Shown in pieces: positions 23,666-36,648 of a stretch of 64,000 nt of DNA. The stretch is from Ganoderma boninense (Eukaryota > Basidiomycota > Agaricomycetes > Polyporales > Polyporaceae). The notes below the pieces were generated by a model that saw only the letters and a program-made list of their open reading frames with translations, had not been told where the DNA came from and did no database searches. Where the stretch lies: contig CM035314.1 in assembly GCA_002900995.3 (NCBI GenBank), positions 341,252 to 405,251 of the forward strand, written 5' to 3'. The first letter of the stretch is position 1, and each line of letters starts with the position of its first letter. The position numbers and the translations under genes are program-made.

Positions 23666-26195
23666 ATGAACACCACCCGACCAAAGTTTCCCAAATTTAC
23701 GAAGAAGGTACGAGCCGCCAATGCAGACACCGCCGGGGAGGAGACATCTAGACTCGGTGCCAGCATGCCACCTCAGATGCCGTCGCCTCAGTCCGCAACG
23801 TATGTTGGCGCACATTATCTCGCGATTAATTTTCCTGACAAAGGTTCAGCTCCATCGTTACCAATGAACGGACGGCCTATGCCACTCTCTCTCCACTGAC
23901 GCCGTTGCCTGAGTCCCCATCGAAAAGGTTGGTGGATTATCATCTCGCCGTGGATACGGCACTGACGCACATGTAGCTCGAATATCCAGTCACCCCAGGC
24001 TCGCCGAGTGTCTGAGTTGAGACGGACACATTTTGGGAAGGGTAAGTTTTTCGTAACCATCGGCGGTAATCGTACTCACGGCATTAACAGCCCCCGACGT
24101 ATGCGGCCCGTGGGATGGGAAGGTCGCGAGCTACGGTCCGTTAAGTGGATTCGTGTTAACCTCGCCCACCGAACTTCACGTGCCGAAAATGCCTAAGGAC
24201 GTGGATGTTATCAACACCTTTCTCGACGGACGTTGGGGCGTTCACGAGTACTCCCGCCACCCACAATGGTATGTTGAAGACATGACCCACATCGCCTGCA
24301 TTCCCCGAATGTCGTCGCCACCGTCGGTCCCAGACATCCTCTTCGTCAAATTGTGCGCCGACGAGCATTGGGAGGAAGACCCCTCGATCGCAGTCCACGG
24401 TATCGGGCGAATAAATTCCCAAGTGCGTGTCGACCTATTCAACGCTGCAAATACCGTCATTGATCGCACGACTTCGCTAGACAGCAAGGACGAGAAAGTG
24501 ATCCAGTACAGAAAGTTTCTCGCAATGTTACTCCGCCAAGTTATCACGCGTTTGAACTACCTACCAGCTGTCGCGTCCAGGGCTATTGCGATCGCGGCTC
24601 ATGTTCAGAGGCTATGTCTGGAGTTGATGGGGATGAAGACATACCTCGAGGTCGTCATCCCGCGCATGGAGTCATCGCTGGACTTCAGTCGGTCGATCCT
24701 GGATGTCGTAGGCGGATTCCTTCGAGAAGGCGCAGTAGCTCAGACCTGGCATCGAGTCGGCATCCCGTTCTGGTTCCTACAGCCACTCACCAAGGACATC
24801 GTCGTATACAAGGTCGTCACTGAATCCCCGCTCCCCTATGACTTGGTCTCGTCAACGTGCGACCCTCCAATCCTCCATCAGAGAGGGTCCTTTGTCGGCG
24901 TGACAAATCTTACTGGCAATTGGGTCAGCCACATGGTCATTGCCATGTCCAAGCACGTTGCCGGCTCTCACCTATCATCCCTGGACCTGGTTTGTTTGCC
25001 AGACCTATCAGTGATCGTTGAGTCGGATCGGAAGCGTATTCGAGGGGAAGCGAAGGAGATTGTTAGCCCTCACCTCAGAATGCGTCCAGCGGAAGCTCCT
25101 CTGGTCCAGTCGAAGGGTGGTCGACCCCGATACCTTCCCCAGGGAGCTCAAGCAGAGCGGGCAAGCAGCTCATCGCGCGATCTCATTCATCAATCTACCA
25201 GAAACAGCGACGGCACAAATCCAACCCAGAAGCCCAACCCCTCCCGATCCTTCGTTATGTCGCCATTTATTGACGTATCCGCACTGTGGGTCGAGGCGCT
25301 GCTTGCGGTGTCCCCTCTGCCCCAAACCCCTAATTCGGCGCTCTACTTCTTTCCGCCCCCTTTCCTGCTAGACACTGTTGGCTCCCAGGCTGAATGCCCC
25401 CCAGCGTGTGTCCATCCAGACAAGGCTCGCGTGGACACGAAGGTGAATCGCTACGTCCACAATCTGCTGCGCATTCGTCAATTCTGTCGTCTACGCCTGT
25501 TCGACACCTCCCTCGAAAATCGTCCCCTCTCGATCAGTGAATGGCGTGTGGCGCTTTGGGGGGAGTACTCTCCCCAGACTAGTGTCCGATCAGGTGGAGA
25601 AGGATCAGAGGCACGTCGAGCAAAGCGGCGCCTAGAGGAGCGAAATGCGGTCGGGACAATGTTCCACACGGTAGCCAATATGGACATTTACAGTCCTGAT
25701 GCGGTCGTCCGATACGATGGTTGCGACTTCGACCTCCGTTCCAGCTCGGCCGACGTGGCCCTGAGGCAATCCCTCCTATGGGAGTCGCACGAAATCAATT
25801 TCCGGGCAGAACTGCTCTCGCTGGACACCATACTCGTTCAGAAGAAGGATTGGCAAGAGATAGAACGCTGGGAGCGGGAGATGCTCGTGTCTGGTGTATG
25901 GGGATCGCCCGCATCTGCCGCGACAGTCGTGGTTGATAGTCAGAAGGATACACGCTCCTTTTGCTGGTATTCCCCCCCCAACGAGCGTTGGGAATCATGC
26001 CGCGATCGTCTTCGTCATTTTGTCCAAGTGCTCATGCGGTGGCCAGACTGCCCGCAGCCTGTCATCGACGCTGGCAAACGGGATCCGGAGGAAGTTGCGT
26101 TTGGTGAAGTCCAACGCCAAGCCGTGGAGTTCTATGTCCGCACCTTTGTATCGCAATACGCCCGCCTTCCCATCCCTCCTGTCGAATCGCCCTGA
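23666..26195 (+). CDS. Large cargo protein of unknown function, about 750 residues
   Basis: Three small 5' exons starting at the ATG at 23,666 (MNTTRPKFPKFTKKVRAAN) splice through introns near 23,800-23,851, 23,929-23,979 and 24,042-24,091. They lead into a long exon open to 26,195. The main exon includes GVHEYSRHPQWYVEDMTH, RLCLELMGMKTYLEVVIPRM, VGGFLREGAVAQTWHRVGIP followed by FWFLQPLTKDIVVYKVV, then a disordered Ser-rich linker and a second conserved-looking C-terminal part (RFCWYSPPNERWESCRDRL-type). I believe this arrangement recurs as an expanded hypothetical family in Agaricomycetes, but I cannot name a function. No signal peptide, membrane segment or nuclease motif is evident. Its position next to the KDZ gene suggests a role carried by, or for, the element. 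Confidence 0.75.
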
Positions 26196-26542
26196 ACTTG
26201 TCGCGCTACACCCGGCGGTAACTCGTAGTCCATTGTACACTCTTCTTGCGAATTTCAGCGTGTACTAATTTAGCTTGCATTGTATTCGGACATGCACGCG
26301 CCCTGTGGCGTCCACATAGGCGGTACCTCGACTGCATCAGGATCAGTATCGAAGTAAATTTGTCGCTTGAGCACATCACGGACAGGTGGAACCCTCCCGA
26401 AGATCATTTCACACGTGGAAAGCCACACTCGGCGGTGACCTGTATCCTCGACGCCAGTCAAATCGCTCAGCTGCCCATCTGCTCACGCTTCATCCACTGC
26501 GTCCTTCACTACCTTTCGCCAGAACATCTTCATCCATTCACC

Positions 26543-28330
26543 ATGGCCCGTGGATACACTATGCGCCAGGGTTCGTACTTCCGCCCGCTCGAATGGGCCT
26601 GGTTGCAGAAGGCTGTCCTCGACGCCGACGTACAGGAGTGGATCGCCAAGAAGGATTACATCAACGCCCGCGCCGTCCTAGTCGCTGGATTTCGCCGCGA
26701 GTTCACCACGCCGGCTCCGGGTGAGACAGAGGCCGCGTTCAAGAAGCGGCGTCGCACTGCGAAGAGATGCCGCAAAGAGAACATCGTTCGCATCCCAGCC
26801 GAGACTGAAGATGAATTTCAGACGCGTATGCTCAAACTGCCCGACGTAAGGCTGTTCCCCCAACCTTAGAGTTCAGCAGCTAACGCCTTCAACAGCGTAT
26901 CAGCAACTGGTTGGTGAACTGGCGTCACCAACGCGTGGCCTCCGGGGGTAAACGCTGGCAGCCGCCTCCTGTAACACCTCCCGTGACACGCAAGCCTCGC
27001 ACTCTCACACCATTCGATGCGTTTTGCGTCAGAGGGCCTTCCCCCCAGGGCGCCGAGTTCGTCGACAAACGTTGCAACCTCGGCAAGCTTCGCTCAGCTC
27101 GCAAGGTGGCCTGGGATAAACTCAGCCCCGATGAACAAGAGGAGTACCGCACCATCGCCATTGCGTTGTCGGTTGAAGCCCAGGGCGGGTCACAGCCTGT
27201 CACCGAGGAGGCCGACGGTGATACTCACGAGGTCGTCGCGTAAGTCTGGACGTCTCTCATATATCGACGCTAACCAAAGTGTCACACAGGGCTGCCGAGG
27301 ATATCGCCGCTCACATCGACCGTGTCATTCATGACTTGCACGAGTCTGTTAGCTGGGGTGGAATCGCTCTGTTCGGCGGTCCTGATGAAAACGGCGAAGG
27401 CCGTATCCATATGTGAGTGCTCCCCCTACTCCGTAAGGACGTCGGAGAGATTCATTCATCCGCAGCTCTGGCGTAGGCACGAACCGTCACGGAGAGACTT
27501 TCCTGGACGTTCTCCTCAAAACTATGGGATGGACGTCTTTGGAGTTCGACACGCTGTTCTCCCTTTGGGTTGAACAGTGTCGTGAAGGTGAGTTTTCTGG
27601 CTCGTGTGGAGCCGTCGCTCTCGCTCTGACCCGGCAATCAGGTCCTCAAACTGCACCGAGCGGCGTGTTTGCGGAAACCGCACGCCGGGCGATGGATTGT
27701 AAGTCCCCCCCCCCGGGCGAAACTGGCTGCTGACGAAACATGTAAGACGTTCGTGCGCAAGGTTCTGACGCCGTAGGCAACGCCCCGCCTTACTGCGCGG
27801 GAGTGTCTTTGGCTTCAGATGCTCTCGCGCATTGGGCAAAGCAATCTGCACCCGTCTTCAAGTTCCCAGTCAGCAACTACGGGGAGCAGGATGACTTTGC
27901 GCGCCAGCAGCATGTCATGTTCAACGCCCTCCAGAACCTCTCCTTGTCCATATCCACGTCGGGCGCACTGCCGACGGCGGCTATAACGTCTTACAGGTCA
28001 GACGGAGCCAGTACTTCCACCGAGGCACTTGGCGGCGAAGGGGACCACAACCTGTCCTCGATCACTGACGACCAACCCCCACCACTTCAGGGGGAAGACG
28101 ACTTCATTGCACCTGAGTTCCCGCCCCCCTACCCGGAACCTCGTCTCGCGGAGGATACTGACACTTTCGCCATGGCACAAGTTAACTACGACGCCATGTG
28201 TGTCGACAGCGATTGTCGGCTCGTCATTGAGCCACGCGAGCGGCCGCTGACGCCCCTGCCAGAGTGTGCGAGAATGATGGTTGACGCTAACCAAGGCATG
28301 TTCACGTTCCCTCGAGACTTACACCGCTAA
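26543..28330 (+). CDS. HMG-box-like cargo protein
   Basis: Six exons start at the ATG at 26,543 (MARGYTMRQGSYFRPLEWAW), with introns near 26,843-26,894, 27,240-27,290, 27,412-27,467, 27,588-27,641 and 27,702-27,748. The N-terminal part is helical and basic, with an ADVQEWIAKKDYINARAVLV helix. A middle segment reads TPFDAFCVRGPSP, then RSARKVAWDKLSPDEQEEYR, which has the DAF, K.AW..LS..E...Y layout of an HMG-box-like domain. It is followed by WGGIALFGGPDENGEGRIHI and GETFLDVLLKTMGWTSLEFD, and a disordered acidic tail ending at 28,330. A nuclear, DNA-associated role is inferred. The smaller KDZ unit at 9,453 also carries an HMG-like gene, though with a different sequence. Confidence 0.65.
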
Positions 28331-28919
28331 CTATTGGAATATGATTACATTGACTAGATGTTCAAGGGGGCGTTGACGCTGCCTCGCGAGGCCCTAGAGA
28401 CATCACTCCGAGCTCTCAAACCCGAGAGACCTTGGTCACCCATTGGGGGCAGTCTGACTCCGCCAGCATGGCCCGCCAGAAGAATGCGGACCCATCGGGC
28501 GTCCCCATGCCCGGGGCACTTGGCGCCCCCGTGGTGTTCCGGCCCTTGCGCGCCCGAAGCACCAAGTCCAGGCAGGACACAGCTGACGGGTCAGTGAATC
28601 TGCAGATCAGACAGGGTTACCGTACTTCCGTGACAGCTTACTGACATGTCGCATTCGGCAGGACGTTACCACTCACCGCCTCGAAACGTGGGCACTGAAT
28701 ACCGAAAGCGGTAGAATGGAGGGAGGTAGCTACAATGTAGGAAATACGTGCTCCTAGAGAAAGCGGAAAGAGCCTGATAGACCAAGCGGAACGAAGCTGA
28801 TAGAGCGATCGGAAAGAACAATTTCTTGATTGTCACGGTGTCCCCGGGGTATAACTGACCCCAAACAGGATTTTGAGCGCATATTACAAATTGAGAGGCA
28901 ATCGAAACCCCGCCTTCAA
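28331..28919. other. Spacer between cargo genes
   Basis: No supported gene. Open stretches here lack splice support or recognisable content. Confidence 0.4.
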
Positions 28920-29859
28920 AAGCCACTCACCCAAGAAGTGGATTCCGCTGGAGATCGTCTGCATTCTTCGCTATATCCATCGTCCTCTACCCAATGACCC
29001 AGTGGTGTATGTACCTCATCGGTTGGAGAACGGTATGAACATCTGCTAAAAGTATCGGCTCATCTGACACGAGACTATGTAGGAAGATCCACCCGGAAGA
29101 TACTCACTCAACACGTACATCAACCACGATCACAAGCAGGAAGTGTACGTTTTCAAGCAAAGGGCTTTCCTTCAGCCGAGATACCTCAACGACTGCAATG
29201 TCCACATCGAGGCGTTCCTACCCGACTATGGCCTTTGGCGCGACCTGTTCGTCATCCCTGACGGCATGATTTGCATCTCCTCCCGTGCGAGGACACTGCT
29301 CGTCCGCTTCGCCGACGTCAGCTTCTGCGACGGGTTTGGGGCGCATCTATCCAAAGCTGAGGGACCCTACAACAAGCATGACGTCGAGTGGCCCCCCCAG
29401 GAAGAGGCCCGCGACATTGTGATACACGGGCACGGAACGCGCCTCATACGAGTGATCTTCTGGCAAGAAGTAAGTCATCTATCCCCGCGCGATCGCAGCG
29501 TAGGCTCATCAGATGACAAGGATGCGGGATGGCCGACGGAATTCGCGATACGCGTGGATCACTCTGCGGACGTTGAGCACTCTACCAACGTTGTCCCCGT
29601 CCTGTACGAGGCCCTCAGTCATCGCTTCAAGTACGAAGACCTCGTGGACTGTTGGAACGTCGTGACCACCTCATGGTGGCGGCTGCCGAAGGATACGTAC
29701 TGGGGCCCTGATCCCAAGTACACCACCTTTTGCATCCGTGCACCTGGTGCTGGATTCACTCCCGGACTTGGTGCGGAGATCACGCATTTGGAGCGTCAGC
29801 ACGGACGGGATCGCGCGACTAGTGTGCCTGTAAGTTCTTCCCCTCAAAGTTTTATGTGA
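28920..29859 (+). CDS. Cargo protein of unknown function, 5' end unresolved
   Basis: The solid part is the exon from about 29,083 to 29,859, reading EDPPGRYSLNTYINHDHKQE, VYVFKQRAFLQPRYLNDCNV, HIEAFLPDYGLWRDLFVIPD, then VVPVLYEALSHRFKYEDLVD and WNVVTTSWWRLPKDTYWGPD. A 51-nt GT-AG intron may sit at about 29,470-29,520 without changing frame. Upstream, KKWIPLEIVCILRYIHRPLP (about 28,935-29,032) looks coding but does not splice cleanly in phase with the main exon, so the start is open. I do not recognise a domain. It lies between two other cargo genes in the same orientation. Confidence 0.55.
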
Positions 29860-30386
29860 CTGATATCCAATCTACTCAGTGACAGCGGTCAGGAGGTGGG
29901 ATGTTCATTACATCGTAATGTACGCTAGATTCTTTCAACCTCTCGTTCTGACGGGTTATTGACGAGAATCGTACGACAGAGGGTCCGTCCATTAGCGAGT
30001 TTGGACGCAAACGGACGCATATACCGCTGTTCCGCGTGTAATAGATCAACCATCCACAAGCCTTGCGGTAAACAGGTGACATAGCTCATGAACATTTTGA
30101 TTCCTGTCAGTGCCTGGCTTGCAATCGACACCATTCTCCAGCGGCACGATGCGTAAATGCCTTGGTATCCATGACCACAACACGGTAAGGACCGGGAGAC
30201 GAAGCTGACATTACAGATCATGTCGAATATGGAATCCACCGTACGAGTGCGAATAATTTTTCGTGACGCTCCCAGCTCCTTGTAAGTATTATACATATCC
30301 CCGTCCAAACTCCTTTCGACTGCCCATCTACCACTCATACCGTCTCCACCCAGCTGCTCCTCCCTCCCCTTCCCACCGCGAACGCA

Positions 30387-32070
30387 ATGCTCTCCTCCGC
30401 CGCCGATGCCGCTACCGATGCGCCCCGCCATGCCTCGGGTCCCCAGATCGCTTCTGGCGGCGTCAACGACGGTGTCCAAGCTACCTCGCCTGCGCCTCCT
30501 CCCCAAGAGACCGAGTTATCCGTCTCGCTCAGCAAGCCAGCCGTTGGCGATAAGACCGCCTTCTCGTGCATCCCCCCCATTTTCTTTTGGGTCGTCTGGG
30601 TCGCGGTGAGTTCTGCACGAGTGTCCTTCAGCATGCCTCTGTTCATATGCGTGTGATTCCAGACGTGCGAGGGCCCGGTCCGAATCACCTCGATCGGCTC
30701 TCGCTCTCGTCGCTTGCCCAAGCACGAGAGGATTCCTCCTGAGCACACCATCCCACGCCTGCTCGTGTGGTTGGAAAACGGGGACTCTTGGAGGTCTGCG
30801 TTGCCGACCGAGCTGTCGCTGGTTATTCCGTCTACAGCCAAGAGAGCGTTGATCCGCCTCCCCGACGCCCTCAACTGCGCGACCTTCGCCACGGAACATC
30901 GCATCTTACACGCTGAACTGCTTGTGGATGCACTGACCCAGTGGCAGTACATCTCACTGATCGAACCGGTGCCAACCCACAACTGCGGTGAAAGGCTCAC
31001 CATAGTCGCATACGGAGAAGTCAGCTCTTTCCATGTCGTCTTTGGTGTGAATGCTGACCACTGCGTGCTGCCAGCACAACGAGGCCCCCAAGATATTCGA
31101 CGTGAAGCTCACGAAGAACGGGGAACTCCGGTGGCGCGACTATCCCCGTCTCCTTGCGCAGCTTCTCGGCGAAGCCGAAGCTACTTATCCCCCCGTCATG
31201 TTCCACGCGTGGTACCCGATCTGGGACCGCTGGACGGAGGTAGACCCCGACACCAACTACAAGCATTGCGCAGACTACGACTTCCTCCTGCTACGCCACA
31301 AGTCGAACGAATGCGCGCCGGGTCTCTCTCGCTGGGTGGAACACCTAGCGGCGCAGAGATACAACTCTGTTGGGGTGAGCACATTGAATGCCTTGCGTGT
31401 CTGACAATGACTGACACACCGTGATTCGTAGCATAGATACAGCATCCCCAGTATCTACACGACGAGCTGGGAGCGTAAGGTTATCCAGCCGCCATCCCCC
31501 ATCGGCAGCAAGTACGCTCTCAGCGCCATGTACATGCGCACCAACGATATCGTCTCCCCGCGTCCAGAGATGATGCGCGTGCAAGACCCTGCCATCAAGG
31601 CCGACCTGGCCGCTCTTCGTGCGTCCACCAGCGCGCGTAATCTACGTCGCGAATCGATCCCTGCACTTCACGCGCCCTCGTCTTCCAACGCTGCTTCAGC
31701 ATCCTCCCGTCTCCTGTCTTCAGGCGCGATGAAACCTCTTGACGTCGCTCGCAAGCGCAAGATGTCAACCTCTGAATACGACGATGACGAGCAGCCTGCA
31801 TTGCGCCGCTCGCCTCGCAAGCATGTCCCCGCGCGCACATCGTCTGCGGAAAGTGTAAGTGCCCAGAACTATCCTCGCCGTTTCGGTGCACTCAATTTAG
31901 CCTCAATAGATCTCGGCACATACCTATCCCCGCGAGAAGAAGGCAAAAACGACGGTGCGTGCGACTACGCACGGTCATCCGAACGCACTGTAGCTAACGC
32001 GCACTGCCACAGTAACCGTCACAGCGTCGACGCGTGCGCCCGGGCGCAAGGTAACAATTTTTTTCCCTAA
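30387..32070 (+). CDS. Cargo protein of unknown function with basic disordered tail
   Basis: The gene starts at the ATG at 30,387 (MLSSAADAATDAPRHASGPQ), after a CT-rich leader. Exons join across introns at about 30,606-30,662, 31,019-31,073, 31,375-31,431, 31,857-31,908 and 31,953-32,010, ending at 32,070 after KVTIFFP. The folded part includes IPRLLVWLENGDSWRSALPT, TEHRILHAELLVDALTQWQY, VMFHAWYPIWDRWTEVDPDT and RWVEHLAAQRYNSVG. The C-terminal third is disordered and basic (SRLLSSGAMKPLDVARKRK, RRSPRKHVPARTSS), suggesting a nuclear protein. No known domain was identified. Clean GT-AG introns and conserved reading frame argue that it is a real gene. Confidence 0.65.
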
Positions 32071-33916
32071 TAACATGTGCAAGCCAAGCCACAGCATACC
32101 CTTCCATCCAAGTTTCCATCTTTTATATACTTGAAAAAAATGACCGATGTATTGCATCTCGACCCATGTAGTACTGTACCGATCCGATTTTGTTGGACAA
32201 GTTAGGCGCGAACATAGGACGTGCAGCGAATCCGCACGACTTTAGGCGTGAACTTCCGCGCGGCGAAATGAAAAACAAAAATTACCAATGAAACGCCATG
32301 GCGGCATCGTAACCACCGTCGCGCGGATATCCATGCTGTGCCATGGACTCGCGCGATGCAAGATCTCAGAGGTCGACGACGACATAGAGGCCAACCCCGT
32401 GGCCAGCTTCAATATGCCATAGGTACCCTCGGCCTCCCGCGAGGACAAGGAACGGGCAATCGCGATCGTCGGGTGCCGTCCCTCACATAAGAGCGCAATG
32501 CTCTCGACGCAACGATCCCTTCCCCCCTCTTCTCCCCTTCCCTCCATCACCTCAGTGCCACCTCACCTCTTCCCTCCTTCCCTCGCCATTCCAGCAACCT
32601 CCCGCCTGACGGCGTCGTGCGCTTGTGGACATGTCCAACTACCGCGCCTACACTCAGCCTGACAATCCCGCCATTTATCAGGTGTTGGGTCTCCACACTG
32701 CAGAAGACGACCTTTCAGTGCCGTACAGCCGGGAGTTGAAAACCGCATGCTTACTCGGTGCTGGTCCTCAACCAAAGGCCCCACTCTTGTGTCCTCGCTG
32801 CTATCAACCTGCGAGATTCCAGTCGCGCTTGTGCTACAAACATGGACTAGCGGGAGCATGGAACATGATTGTGAGCGCACATTATCTTTCTTCTCTCCGC
32901 CTTTCCTTCTGTCTTTAACAAACTACCCAACATGCCCCCCCCCCCAGTGCGAACTATGTCGCAAGGTCCACATCCCCACCCAAGAGGGACCAACGGAGAA
33001 GGATCTCGAAAGCATCGAAGCTATCCGAGATCGAGATCGACGAACCCATCTCGCACGCAAAGAGGCCAAGGAGCGCGCACGCGCCACAAAGAAGGCAGCC
33101 AAGACGAAAAAGCCGCGCGAACAAGGCCCGAAGATAGGCAAGAAACCAGCTGAAGTCGAGCGTCCGAGCAAGCGATCGCGCACCGACACAGCCAGCGCCG
33201 AAGATCAGCCTCCTTTCGGGGTAAGTACTCGGGACAAACGCGTGACTGCCAATGAGTACAAACGATTGACGCATCTACCCAGTTGATAAGCAACGCGATT
33301 GAAGCCCGCGTGCGTAAACTACGACCTCAGGGTTTCCATCACACTAATGGCAACCTATTGCAGGCGGGCGAGGTCAGCACCCAGGGTAGCCAAACGCGCC
33401 AGCTCGGGCGAGAGCTGTCTGCACCACCGCCGTCTGTAAGTGAACTTGAAAGGCTAGAGGGTGTCGCACACTAACCACAGACACAGAACCAAGTCTCGAA
33501 TGGCAGCCACGCGCAAGGCAAGAACAAGGCAACCCATTACCTCGACGTGAGTCCTCTGGCAGTTCCCAGCCCTTGACGTTGTCTGCTTACATTACCATTG
33601 TAGGCGTTCAAGCCCGACGTGCGCACTATCGTACTCGTCTTATGGGAGAAGGTATGCGTCGTACAGATTTCAATAGCCCACTTAATTCGTGACTTATTGT
33701 CCTCAGCCCGGCAACGTTCCCTTCATAGACCACGTCACGATTCCCTCGGGGGATGATCTTTTCCTGTTCCATCACCCTCGGGTGCGCGCCATTCCTCCGC
33801 CCACGCAATACGAGCATTTCGTATTCATTGGCAACATATGGAGTGCCGTGCCATGGGATATCAGTCCTATCGAGGTGCGGCGCGAGGATGACGTCATCTT
33901 CGTACGCGTCTTGGGC

Positions 33917-33923
33917 ATCCAGT
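33917..33923. repeat. 7-bp target duplication (ATCCAGT), left copy
   Basis: It matches 36,642-36,648. The next outward base differs (C versus G), so 7 bp is the supported length, unless an 8-bp copy has mutated once. It lies in the coding exon of the cargo gene. Confidence 0.75.
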
Positions 33924-36641
33924 CAGCTGCTGTTGTAGTTCTGATACATCAGGTTCTGGTTACGACTCTAAGTTGTTTTACATCAGGTTACAGCAAGCGA
34001 TCTGATGTATCACGACGCCTCCTGGGCTTCCGGGACAGCCATCAATAACCTACCTAATTGGGGAGGCCTCCTCTGGAATTAATGGAACAGCCACCAGTTA
34101 TCTCCCTGATTTGGAAGATCTACTTCCAAGCACAGCATTGCTGCTTCCCAGGCTTATCTAAGCCTGTGGGCCACTGTCCCGGGTGCCTGGGTGCCTCCCT
34201 CCATCAATTCCGGTATTCCCCCATCAATCCTGGGCTCCCCCCATCAATTCCGGGTTCTCCCATCATTCTACCAACCTCCTGCCCCTCCTGTCCCAATATA
34301 GCAGTCCCTCCTCCCTCCCGGAATTGTGTTAGCTGTATCTCCCTCATTTCTGGGTGTATTGACTTCGTTCTTTTTGCATTATGTTCGTCTAATTAACGCG
34401 CTTCTAATGCACCTAACACGACCATACAACGAGGGTTATAACATATACTAATGGCCCCTCTATAGTCGCTCTAGGGGGGAATGTTTGGCCCATATCTCGG
34501 CCGTTTTTGAACGCATTTGCTCGCGAGAGGGCGCGTTTTGTTCGCGTGATCGACGCGCACAAAACGAGCCCTCTCGCGCCCAAATCCGTCCACCCGTTCC
34601 TCCGGTGCATATATCCCCTCCTCCTGGGGAACAGGTATATGCACCTTGGGAACCACTGGACCAATTGGCTTTGTTCTTTTTGCGTCTGGTAGCTACTAGT
34701 AAGTGCATTCTAGGCATATAGGCTGCATACAGGCGCACCCAGTGGCCACTGTATGAGGGGGGCATCAATAGTCACCAATAGTCGACTTCTTCCCCCCATA
34801 TCTCCTTCGGTTCTTGGCCGTTTTTTGTGCCCCTTATATGCCCAGAAAGCCCTTGCATAGGGCTTTCCAACGAGCCTACATACGCCCCAATCCGTCCACT
34901 ACAGCCCTCGGACCATGGACCCCTTCTCCTGGCTACTCCCCTCCCCACTGTTTGGCCCATATCTTGGGCAGTTCTGGGCCAATCCACTTGCTCTCTTTTG
35001 CATCCTATGCATGCAATAGCACTGCTTGTAACCATGCAGTGTATATTACTATCCCCTCCAACGATCTATATAGAGTCTGTTATCAGTGGTACCTAGATCT
35101 ACCCCCCTCTGACATATATGTAAGTGGTGGTAGCTGACTAGATCATATACACTGCTTGAAAGCCCTTTGCAGCCGCTTTCCAACAAGCCCAAAACCATCC
35201 CAATCGGTCAAGAAATGGATGAGATATAGCTAATAGATCAAATGTACACTGGGGTGTAAGACACTTTAAGACAGGCAGTAAGACACTGCTCTCGGAAATG
35301 CCTTACTAGCCCAAGGGGTCCCCCTTGGCTTCCACAAGTCATATCTCATTGACTTCTTACCTGTTTCCCCTCAACTTTGTTGCATTGGATAGCTGTAATT
35401 GGCTGCTATCCGACCCTGTAACTACATGTTTTATCAGGCAAATGGAAAAATTGTCAGAGGGGGGTAAACTGGTGACCACTGATAACACCCTGGATATAGA
35501 TCTACATGCCTGATAGTACTTTTCAGTGGTGAATTGGCTTGTGGTATAGTACACACATACGACACAAAAGAGAGCAAGTGGATTGGCCCAGAACTGCCCA
35601 AGATATGGGCCAAACAGTGGGGAGGGGAGTAGCCAGGAGAAGGGGTCCATGGTCCGAGGGCTGTAGTGGACGGATTGGGGCGTATGTAGGCTCGTTGGAA
35701 AGCCCTATGCAAGGGCTTTCTGGGCATATAAGGGGCACAAAAAACGGCCAAGAACCGAAGGAGATATGGGGGGAAGAAGTCGACTATTGGTGACTATTGA
35801 TGCCCCCCTCATACAGTGGCCACTGGGTGCGCCTGTATGCAGCCTATATGCCTAGAATGCACTTACTAGTAGCTACCAGACGCAAAAAGAACAAAGCCAA
35901 TTGGTCCAGTGGTTCCCAAGGTGCATATACCTGTTCCCCAGGAGGAGGGGATATATGCACCGGAGGAACGGGTGGACGGATTTGGGCGCGAGAGGGCTCG
36001 TTTTGTGCGCGTCGATCACGCGAACAAAACGCACCCTCTCGCGAGCAAATGCGTGCAAAAACGGCCGAGATATGGGCCAAACATTCCCCCCTAGAGCGAC
36101 TATAGAGGGGCCATTAGTATATGTTATAACCCTCGTTGTATGGTCGTGTTAGGTGCATTAGAAGCGCGTTAATTAGACGAACATAATGCAAAAAGAACGA
36201 AGTCAATACACCCAGAAATGAGGGAGATACAGCTAACACAATTCCGGGAGGGAGGAGGGACTGCTATATTGGGACAGGAGGGGCAGGAGGTTGGTAGAAT
36301 GATGGGAGAACCCGGAATTGATGGGGGGAGCCCAGGATTGATGGGGGAATACCGGAATTGATGGAGGGAGGCACCCAGGCACCCGGGACAGTGGCCCACA
36401 GGCTTAGATAAGCCTGGGAAGCAGCAATGCTGTGCTTGGAAGTAGATCTTCCAAATCAGGGAGATAACTGGTGGCTGTTCCATTAATTCCGGAGGAGGCC
36501 TCCCCAATTAGGTAGGTTATTGATGGCTGTCCCGGAAGCCCAGGAGGCGTCGTGATACATCAGATCGCTTGCTGTAACCTGATGTAAAACAACTTAGAGT
36601 CGTAACCAGAACCTGATACATCATTACTACAACATATGGTG
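33924..36641. mobile_element. 2,718-bp near-palindromic (foldback) element
   Basis: Position x in the left half pairs with 70,565 minus x in the right half, and that sum holds exactly to the edges set by the target duplication (33,924 + 36,641). Outer parts of the arms (to about 35,010 and from 35,555) are nearly identical; the inner 100 bp on each side are more diverged; the central loop is about 35,140-35,425. The ends carry TGTTGTAGT and a CTGATACATCAGG-type motif. Direct repeats ATCCAGT flank it. No transposase is encoded, and mirrored open frames in the arms are a by-product of symmetry. It is probably a non-autonomous DNA transposon with very long inverted repeats. Confidence 0.9.
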
Positions 36642-36648
36642 ATCCAGT
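36642..36648. repeat. 7-bp target duplication (ATCCAGT), right copy
   Basis: Second copy of the duplication flanking the palindromic element. The interrupted codon resumes at 36,649. Confidence 0.75.

Noticed and set aside
34058..36507. Mirrored open frames up to 112 codons in the palindromic element
   Set aside because: They occur symmetrically on both strands, overlap one another in several frames, have no recognisable domain, and are explained by the inverted-repeat structure.
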